Assembly (NCBI GenBank): GCA_049306275.1
Contig: JBAQQB010000134.1
Coordinates: forward strand, 1 to 64,000
Direction: 5' to 3'
Length of the DNA stretch: 64,000 bases
Source: JADJTT01 sp049306275
GTDB lineage: Bacteria; Bacteroidota; Bacteroidia; Chitinophagales; Saprospiraceae
This document shows positions 54,619 to 61,233 of this stretch, in pieces. A model generated the notes under the pieces. The model had not been told where the DNA came from. It saw only the letters and a list, made by a program, of their open reading frames with translations, and did no database searches. Position numbers and translations under genes: made by a program. Position 1 is the first letter of the stretch. The number at the start of each line of letters is the position of its first letter.

Positions 54619-55647
54619 ATGGTTGAAATTGCCAACCCCATCTACGACGTCGTTTTCAAATACCTGATGCGGGACGAGAAAGTGGCCAAACTGCTGCTGT
54701 CGGCTATTATCGGCAAAGAAGTCGTCTCGCTCGAATTCCGGCCCACGGAGCATCACTACCCGTTCCGGGAGGTGCTGGCCGTGCTGCGCATGGATTTCAG
54801 CGCACGCATCCAGGATGCCGAAGGCAACCAGGAATTGGTCATCCTGGAATTGCAAAAAGCCAAAATGGCCAGCGATATTATGCGCTTCCGTCGTTACCTT
54901 GGTGAACAATATTCAAACCGGGAAAATGTAGTGCGCGAGGCGGCGGCAGAATATCCATTTCGCAAGGCGCTCCCAATCCTAAGTATCTATTTCCTGGGGC
55001 ATACGCTCGCGCACGTGAAGGCGCCCGTGGTCAGGGTCAACCGGGCCTACATCGATGCCGCCACCGGCGAGCAAATTCAGGAAAAAGAGGAATTTATCGA
55101 AAGCCTCACCCACGATAGCATCATCATCCAGATACCTTACCTCCAAGGCCGCCGCCGCAACGAGCTGGAAAAACTGCTTGCCCTGTTCGACCAGTCCGCC
55201 GCCACCTACGACCCCCACTTCCTGATCGTGAACGAGGACGAACTGCCTGAGCGCTACCGCCCCCTGCTGCGCCGGCTTCAAAAAGCCGTGGCCGACCCAG
55301 TCGTCAGGGAAACCATGGACGGGGAAGACGATATCATCGAGGAACTGAAGGATTATCAAAGACTGATCTCGTCCAAAGAAGGTATCATCCGGGCGAAGGA
55401 ACAACTGATCGAAGAGAAGGAGAATACGATCGAAGAGAAAGAGCAGTTAATAGGGGCAATAGAACAGGTGATCGAAGAGAAGGAGAAATTAATAGGGGAG
55501 AAGGAGAAGACAATCGAAGAAACCCGCACCAGGCTTGAACGCGCCGTGCTGAAATCACATGCAGCGGGCAATGGTGTAGAAGCCCTGGCTAGCATTTTTG
55601 AATTGACTGAAGCGGAAGTGGCAGAAATACTGAAAAGCGCCACGTGA
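54619..55647 (+). CDS. Rpn-family PD-(D/E)XK nuclease (transposase_31-like)
   Basis: The 342-aa protein opens with the family signature NPIYDVVFKYLMRDEKVAKL. The PD-(D/E)XK core shows D59 (LRMDFSARI) and E77-L-Q-K (VILELQKAK). Rpn proteins are DNA endonucleases linked to recombination and, in recent work, phage defence. After residue 240 comes an unusually regular coiled coil (about 250-310) of roughly seven-residue units (EKENTIEEKEQLIGAIEQ). A short C-terminal helix domain follows, with EALASIFELTEAEVAEIL. An in-frame Met at 233 (base 55315) just before the coil could give a shorter intragenic product like the antitoxin reported for E. coli Rpn genes, which is inference. It is preceded by its own promoter. 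Confidence 0.9.
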   Translation: MVEIANPIYDVVFKYLMRDEKVAKLLLSAIIGKEVVSLEFRPTEHHYPFREVLAVLRMDFSARIQDAEGNQELVILELQKAKMASDIMRFRRYLGEQYSNRENVVREAAAEYPFRKALPILSIYFLGHTLAHVKAPVVRVNRAYIDAATGEQIQEKEEFIESLTHDSIIIQIPYLQGRRRNELEKLLALFDQSAATYDPHFLIVNEDELPERYRPLLRRLQKAVADPVVRETMDGEDDIIEELKDYQRLISSKEGIIRAKEQLIEEKENTIEEKEQLIGAIEQVIEEKEKLIGEKEKTIEETRTRLERAVLKSHAAGNGVEALASIFELTEAEVAEILKSAT

Positions 55648-55703
55648 AAAAAAAGGGGGTAACAAAATCCCACCCCAACGGATAGGGGAGAAAACCTTCT
55701 ATC

Positions 55704-57227
55704 ATGAAACCCCTCATCGTTTTCTCCCTCCTCATGCTGGCCTTGGGCCACATTTCTCTCTTCGCCCAGGACCTTAGCCTCGAACTCTCTTTGGACAATT
55801 ACCGGCTGCTCGATGCCGAACCGGCCGGTAACGACGCCTTTTTCCTGCTCTGCGAAAAAAAGTCGGCGGCCGATTTGATGGTCAGAAACCTGGCCAAAGA
55901 AAAAGCCATTTTCAAATTCGACGCAAACCTTCAACAGGTATGGCCAGAACCACTGACCCTGAAAGGGATCACCGGTTACGACGCTACCGTCTTCTCCTAC
56001 TCCGACTCCGCCGGACAACACTCAGCCGATTATTTCTTTGGCAGCGGACAATTCGTTCAGGTGCGCAAGGATGGCTCCGTTCACGAAAAGGAAACCGGCA
56101 TTCCCAAAAAGGAAGCCAACAAAACGGCTGCGGCTTTCGTCGATGGCAATGGCCTCAATATCCTGACCATCACGGGCGACGAAACCTTTCCCACCGGCTC
56201 GATGAACTGGTACACCTTCTCACACAGCGACCTCTCCCTGACTAAACGCCCTATCTCCCTGCCCCTTCCCCCCGCTGTTGACGAAGACAATGAATCGGGT
56301 TGGCGCCTCAATCAGGTGACTGACGAGGGCCTCTTCTTTTACTACGTTTCCTACAAAAACGAAGTGAAAGACCTCAGCCGGACGATCCTCGCCTGCCACG
56401 TCATTGCCGTGGGTCGTGATGGAAGAGCAGGGAAAATCGTCACCATTGACCCCGCCCTTGACAAATACAAGGCGCTTCCCTGCTCTTTCAGACAGGATTA
56501 TGCTCCAAACCTCCAGGTCTTCGCGCCTGAAACCTGGCAAACAGATACTTATTCCTCGCCGAGCAGCGGCGTTTCAGGTATCATCTACATTCCTACAGAT
56601 AACTCCTTCATGGGGGTAAAAGTGGATGGAAACGCCGGACGGATATACACCGTAGCCGCCTTGAACGAGCAGGTGGAAGTGCACAAAAAACACGGCCGCG
56701 TAGAATCTGACGGCAGGGGATGGGCACTCCCTGTGAAATCCCTCCTGCTCACGATCTCCGACCTGCAAGGACAGAAAATAGCCACCGCAACGCTCTCCCA
56801 TACCCCCTCCAAATTGGCGCCCACCGATAACTACGGCTACCAGGCAAGCCAAATCGAGCTCATCCCGCTGCCGGGCGATGAAGGCGTGATCTGCAAATTT
56901 GTGAATAACGGCAAAATCGTGGTTTGGGTGGTGAGCCCGGAGGGAGAAGTTAGGAAGGAATTCAAAACCAGACCTTATTCTCTCAAAATGGGGATGGTGA
57001 AAACTTACCACGATATTTTCTCCGTAAATGGGTACGAAACGCTGGAGGACCTGGAAACAAGCCCTTATCTCGCGAGGGAAACCTCCGCCATGGCAAAATT
57101 CTTTGAAGGCCTGGACGATAAGACAAAATGGCAATCCTTCTACCTCCACTGCAAGATGCGCGACCTGCTGTTCGTACCGGAGGCTGCCGGCAACAAGCTG
57201 ATGATCTATTCTTTTATCAAAAACTAA
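55704..57227 (+). CDS. secreted protein of unknown function
   Basis: The 507-aa protein has a signal peptide (about 1-21, ending SLFAQD). The mature chain is beta-rich with repeated strand-turn units (NYRLLDAEPAGNDAFFLLCE; GLFFYYVSYKNEVKDLSR), suggesting a propeller. No T9SS domain, lipobox or TM is present, so a soluble periplasmic location is the default. I do not recognise a family. The gene is 7 bp upstream of a beta-barrel-like gene and 41 bp upstream of a lipoprotein gene follows that, so the three probably form an operon of envelope proteins. Confidence 0.82.
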   Translation: MKPLIVFSLLMLALGHISLFAQDLSLELSLDNYRLLDAEPAGNDAFFLLCEKKSAADLMVRNLAKEKAIFKFDANLQQVWPEPLTLKGITGYDATVFSYSDSAGQHSADYFFGSGQFVQVRKDGSVHEKETGIPKKEANKTAAAFVDGNGLNILTITGDETFPTGSMNWYTFSHSDLSLTKRPISLPLPPAVDEDNESGWRLNQVTDEGLFFYYVSYKNEVKDLSRTILACHVIAVGRDGRAGKIVTIDPALDKYKALPCSFRQDYAPNLQVFAPETWQTDTYSSPSSGVSGIIYIPTDNSFMGVKVDGNAGRIYTVAALNEQVEVHKKHGRVESDGRGWALPVKSLLLTISDLQGQKIATATLSHTPSKLAPTDNYGYQASQIELIPLPGDEGVICKFVNNGKIVVWVVSPEGEVRKEFKTRPYSLKMGMVKTYHDIFSVNGYETLEDLETSPYLARETSAMAKFFEGLDDKTKWQSFYLHCKMRDLLFVPEAAGNKLMIYSFIKN

Positions 57228-57234
57228 ATTCCAC

Positions 57235-57861
57235 ATGAGACTGATCCTTCTGATCGCCGTCGTCCTGTTCTCAGGATACGGCCAGGCTTCCGCGCAGATT
57301 TTCGTCCGCGCGCTTCACTACCGCCCCTCCGGCGAATTTGGCTTCGTGATGAAGCCCCTTGTTTCGGCAGAAATAGGCTGGCAAAACCGCTTCAGCAAAC
57401 GCTCGACAAAGCGCTTTAGGTCGGGGTTTTCCGTTCAGGTCCTCAACATGCAGCCTCGTATGGAGGTGTTTCCCACCGTGAGCACCATCAGCGACGGCAA
57501 CGGGTTCAGGGTACTTCCCGGAGGGCAGATATTCCACCGCTATTTCATCGGCCAACTCAACGGTGGACTCGACTATGCCTTTGTGCACAAAAAAGACCTC
57601 AATATCTATACAGGTCTGGATGTGACGGTCGGGGGCGCAAACGTGGCATACACCTCTTACGCTCCCACTGTGATCCATGAGGATTACGACGGCGGGGGCT
57701 ACCTCGGCGGCTTGCGTGCAAGGCTCGGCATTGAATATACCCTTAGCGATCATTTCAGCGCATTCGCCAATGCCCACCGGAGCTTCTTTTTGCTATCGGA
57801 TCCTTTGTCGCTCCCCTGGGCCTGGGATTTCGGCCTCGGCCTCCGGTATTCATTGGAGTAA
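57235..57861 (+). CDS. outer-membrane beta-barrel-like protein
   Basis: The 208-aa protein has a signal peptide (about 1-20, ending QASAQ). The mature part shows alternating amphipathic strands (GFVMKPLVSAEIGWQNRFS; GQLNGGLDYAFVHKKDLNIY) and ends in an aromatic/charged strand, DFGLGLRYSLE, typical of small outer-membrane barrels of the OmpA/OMP-beta kind. Eight strands would fit the length. The family is not identified. It begins 7 bp after the preceding secreted-protein gene and is followed by a pyrimidine-rich repeat spacer. Confidence 0.75.
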   Translation: MRLILLIAVVLFSGYGQASAQIFVRALHYRPSGEFGFVMKPLVSAEIGWQNRFSKRSTKRFRSGFSVQVLNMQPRMEVFPTVSTISDGNGFRVLPGGQIFHRYFIGQLNGGLDYAFVHKKDLNIYTGLDVTVGGANVAYTSYAPTVIHEDYDGGGYLGGLRARLGIEYTLSDHFSAFANAHRSFFLLSDPLSLPWAWDFGLGLRYSLE

Positions 57862-57896
57862 CTCAACCTCCTCAACTTCCTAAACCTCTTCAACTT
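57862..57896. repeat. CTCAAC-type pyrimidine micro-repeat spacer
   Basis: The whole gap after the barrel gene is built from CTCAACCTCCTCAACTTCC-like units, followed by a T-run that reaches the ATG at 57903. It replaces any recognisable ribosome-binding site and has no obvious secondary structure. Confidence 0.5.
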
Positions 57897-57902
57897 TTTT
57901 TT

Positions 57903-58679
57903 ATGAAAACCCCCACATTTCTCCTGCTACTTCTCCTGGCAACGACTTCCTGCCAGAAGGTCTACCGCGACATCAACGACTATTTTCCGAAAATAACGAC
58001 CATTTCTGCCACCGTGCAGTCCGACGGCACGGTGTTGGTGGAAGGGACGGTCGAAGATGAAGGCGCCGATGCCCTCCGCTACCTCGGCTTCTGTTGCAGC
58101 GCCAATCCCGAACCACAGATGCTCGACCGGCAGGTCCTTGCCGAATTCGACGGCGTTCATTTCACGGCGGTGTACGAAGGCGGCTTCGATCCGGACTCGG
58201 TCTATTACTTCAGGTCCTGGGCGGCCAACGGTTATGGCTGGTCTTATGGAAATACCGTTTCTGCTGAAAATATTATTGGCACTGCCATCACGCCGCCATG
58301 CACGCTTGCCGGCAACAGCCTCGACCTGGGCATCGGCCAGGGCACGGACCAGTTTTTCCAGATCGGGCCTCCCTACACAGTTCCCGGTGGCTGGGCCTTT
58401 GCTGCAGCTACCTTCTCCGGGCCTACCATCGAGTTCCGTTTTCCTGAATTGATGACCACCAAAATCTACCAAACCGTCGGACATACCTCGCCTGGGCCGG
58501 GAGAGGTGTTTGTCAGCTTTTACTCGGGCTTCATCAGCGGCTCCCTGAATCCGGGAAGCGAGGTGTACGTGAAGCGGCTCAATGGCGAGGACCTTTTTGA
58601 GGTGGTGATTTGCGATGGGGAGTGGGAGTATAATAGTAGCCCATTTTATCTGAATGCCAAACTTTTAGTTAATTTTTAA
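57903..58679 (+). CDS. lipoprotein with fibronectin-like domain
   Basis: The 258-aa protein has a lipoprotein signal with lipobox ATTSCQK (Cys about residue 18). Residues about 30-120 contain a strand pattern ending YYFRSWAANGYGWSYGNTVS, characteristic of the fibronectin-III-like repeats frequent in Bacteroidota surface lipoproteins. The second half (about 130-258) is a beta-sandwich-like region without known motifs (GWAFAAATFSGPTIEFRFPE). The outer membrane is the likely site. It is probably co-transcribed with the two genes upstream. Confidence 0.8.
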   Translation: MKTPTFLLLLLLATTSCQKVYRDINDYFPKITTISATVQSDGTVLVEGTVEDEGADALRYLGFCCSANPEPQMLDRQVLAEFDGVHFTAVYEGGFDPDSVYYFRSWAANGYGWSYGNTVSAENIIGTAITPPCTLAGNSLDLGIGQGTDQFFQIGPPYTVPGGWAFAAATFSGPTIEFRFPELMTTKIYQTVGHTSPGPGEVFVSFYSGFISGSLNPGSEVYVKRLNGEDLFEVVICDGEWEYNSSPFYLNAKLLVNF

Positions 58680-58685
58680 TAGTTG

Positions 58686-58714
58686 TTTGAAATCAGGTTT
58701 TTTGTATATCTTTA
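58686..58714 (+). promoter_or_regulatory. possible promoter upstream of the LamG surface protein
   Basis: TTTG (58686-58689) and TATCTTTA (58707-58714) approximate the Bacteroidota promoter with a 17-bp spacer, slightly short. They lie 168 bp before the ATG at 58882. The leader contains a pyrimidine tract (about 58786-58816, repeated TTTTC) and no convincing small gene. Confidence 0.3.
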
Positions 58715-58881
58715 TTGACCAAATAAAGTCAATGCATCAAAAAACCCATTTCCTGCCTTCCCCCCGGGTGGATGACTCTCCATTCCTGTTTTTCTTTTCT
58801 TTTCTTTTCTTCTTCGAATCATACTGCCTTTGGCGGAAGGGTGGGGCGGCTGTCTATTCCCAATTTTAAAAATCAAATGTT

Positions 58882-61221
58882 ATGAAAAAAAAATTCACCC
58901 ATTTACTCGCTGCAGCGTTTTTGGCCTGGTGGGCTGTATCATTACCGGGCCAAAACGTTGCGCTCGACTTCGACGGCGCTAACGACTATATTTCGTTGAG
59001 TCCCATCGCCGGCTGGGCGCCCAATTCGGATTTTACCTTCGAGGCCTGGTTCACCGTCTCGCCTGATGGTCTGGCCTGTTCCGGAAATTTCAGGCGTTTG
59101 TTTTCCCTGTTCAACCCCGACAGGTTTGAGGTGGGCCAATGCGGAGGTGAGCTTTACCTTTTCTGGACTGATCCGCTCTCCAATGCGCATTTCAATATTC
59201 AGACCCCCGCCGTGAACATCCTTGACGGCGCCTGGCACTGTATCGGCGTGGTACGCAGCGGACCGTTGGTAGACATCTACCTCGACGGAGGACTGGTCTA
59301 TTCGGTTTCAACCGTCGGCACGATCAACTTCTCACTGTTCCGTGTCGGGCATTGGGGAGGAGGACCTACGCCTACGCAAGATTGGCTGGGCGGTATCGAC
59401 GAGGTAAAACTTTGGAATGTCGCCCTGCCCGCCTCCCATCTGATGGTTTGCAGCAATTGTCCGCCACCACCCCCCATCCCCGGGCAGTCGCCCATTGTTC
59501 ATTGGCCCTTGGATGATGGCATACCAGGGCAGCCCAACACGGTCACTACGGTGGCCGATGTATCGGGTTTCGGCAATTCCGGTGTATTAAACCCTCCGGG
59601 CTCCGGGGGGCACGACCTTACGGACCCAGGAGGGAATTTTATTCCTGGCGTGCCGATCGTTTTGCCTTCCTATCACGACCTTTCGGTGTTTATCTCCGAC
59701 CCGGTACAAATGGTAGGGATTCCCTGGGTGTGCGACGGGGCTTCCGTACATTTTTCACTGGTCGATCCCAATTTCAATATCCCGCAGCCCGGCGCCGGGG
59801 TGACTGTCGATTGGTATTATTCAGACAACCAGGGGCCGTGGATCTTAATCCCATCGCTCAACGGCTTTCAATTCGGCGTACCCACCAACGTGGCTACATC
59901 GATCAATTGCCCCGGCACTACGGGCTATGTGGATCGCGAGTATAGGGCCATCATCACGGTGACCAATGCCAACGGGACCTGCGTGTACACCACCCAGCCA
60001 GGTGGGTTGCGCATCTATTGCGAGATCACCCAGTTGAACTTGCAGGTGACGCCCCCGGGGCCCTTTTGTGAAGGCGATCAGGTTAGCTTCAATGTGTCGG
60101 TGACAACCAACCTGCCGAACCCTGCCCCGACAAATGACGTGCACATCGACTGGTGCATCAGCACGGATGGAGGGCTGACCTGGACAGTATTGAGCCAGTA
60201 TTACGACCAACCCGGTTTTACCTACCCGACGATTACGGTGGGCCAGAAGGATATTTGCTTTAAAGCCCTCGTTACCAATCTGGGCTGCCCTTCAAAAACC
60301 GGACAGGTTTGCATTAAAGTCGACCCCAACCCGGTATGCGGCAACATCATCGGCTGGCCTACGCCCGCCAATCTGACGCTGGTGGGCACGTCGCCCTGGT
60401 TGATGTATGAAATCTGCCCTGAAAACGATGCCACCGTGGGTATGGATCCTTCCGGACCGCCCTTCCAGCACTGCAACCCGCAGTGGCAGTATTCGTTCGG
60501 CGATCTGCTCAACCCGAACAACCCGGCGCTCTGGACCTGGGTGAACCTGGGCTTCTCTAACTCGCTTCAAAACACCAACATTCTGCCCACTTCCCAATGG
60601 GGATCGAACACCTCCATCTTCTACCGCATCGCTTGCATGCCGCTTTCCACACCCTCGGCGTGCGACCCCTGCTACAGTAACATCGTGGAAATCAAGCTGA
60701 AAACCCCGCCGCCCGTGCCTACTATTGTCGCCGTTCCGCCTAATCAGACCATCTGCCACGGGGATATCGTCACATTATATGCATCAAACGACCCTGGAAC
60801 GCAGACAACCTGGTACTGCAATGGTGAAGCAGTAGCGACAGGCCCCATCCTGCCTGTCTCCAACCAGGCCTGTTATTGGACGGAAGTGACCGACGGTTGT
60901 TACACCCTTAAGTCAGACACTTTTTGCCTGAAGATTTGCGCTGCGGTGGCCATCATTTCATGTCCCATCGTCAACCCCTGCATCATCCCCAATCTTCCCA
61001 TTACCCTGAGCGGATTGGACTCCTACTCGGTGAACTGCGGTCCGATTTTGCAGTACCAATGGGAGGTCGAATACTTTCCCAACGGCCCGATCTATTTCTT
61101 CAATACGCCGACCATCACCTTCACGCCCCCCGCTACCGGTGCAATTGTCACCCTGACGGTGATCGACTCCAACGGGTGTTTCCATTCAGTTCAATCCTTC
61201 TTTAAACCTTGCCAACCATAA
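58882..61221 (+). CDS. secreted LamG surface protein with Ig-like repeats
   Basis: The 779-aa protein has a signal peptide (about 1-24, ending SLPGQ). A LamG/concanavalin-like domain (about 26-190) starts ALDFDGANDYISLSP and ends GGIDEVKLWNVAL. A Pro-rich linker (CPPPPPIPGQSP) follows, then several Ig/PKD-like modules rich in paired Cys (PGPFCEGDQVSFNVS; LGCPSKTGQVCIKV; NQTICHGDIVTLYA). No T9SS sorting domain is present at the C-terminus, which stops at FKPCQP. The next gene starts 12 bp later and is also a Cys-rich modular surface protein, so the two may be exported and act together. A carbohydrate-binding or adhesive role is inferred from the domain types. Confidence 0.88.
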   Translation: MKKKFTHLLAAAFLAWWAVSLPGQNVALDFDGANDYISLSPIAGWAPNSDFTFEAWFTVSPDGLACSGNFRRLFSLFNPDRFEVGQCGGELYLFWTDPLSNAHFNIQTPAVNILDGAWHCIGVVRSGPLVDIYLDGGLVYSVSTVGTINFSLFRVGHWGGGPTPTQDWLGGIDEVKLWNVALPASHLMVCSNCPPPPPIPGQSPIVHWPLDDGIPGQPNTVTTVADVSGFGNSGVLNPPGSGGHDLTDPGGNFIPGVPIVLPSYHDLSVFISDPVQMVGIPWVCDGASVHFSLVDPNFNIPQPGAGVTVDWYYSDNQGPWILIPSLNGFQFGVPTNVATSINCPGTTGYVDREYRAIITVTNANGTCVYTTQPGGLRIYCEITQLNLQVTPPGPFCEGDQVSFNVSVTTNLPNPAPTNDVHIDWCISTDGGLTWTVLSQYYDQPGFTYPTITVGQKDICFKALVTNLGCPSKTGQVCIKVDPNPVCGNIIGWPTPANLTLVGTSPWLMYEICPENDATVGMDPSGPPFQHCNPQWQYSFGDLLNPNNPALWTWVNLGFSNSLQNTNILPTSQWGSNTSIFYRIACMPLSTPSACDPCYSNIVEIKLKTPPPVPTIVAVPPNQTICHGDIVTLYASNDPGTQTTWYCNGEAVATGPILPVSNQACYWTEVTDGCYTLKSDTFCLKICAAVAIISCPIVNPCIIPNLPITLSGLDSYSVNCGPILQYQWEVEYFPNGPIYFFNTPTITFTPPATGAIVTLTVIDSNGCFHSVQSFFKPCQP

Positions 61222-61233
61222 AACCATCTGTTT

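Noticed and set aside
58687..58869. 60-aa open frame upstream of the LamG surface protein
   Set aside because: It uses a TTG start, has a low-complexity Phe run from a pyrimidine tract and shows no coding features. It is more likely an untranslated leader.
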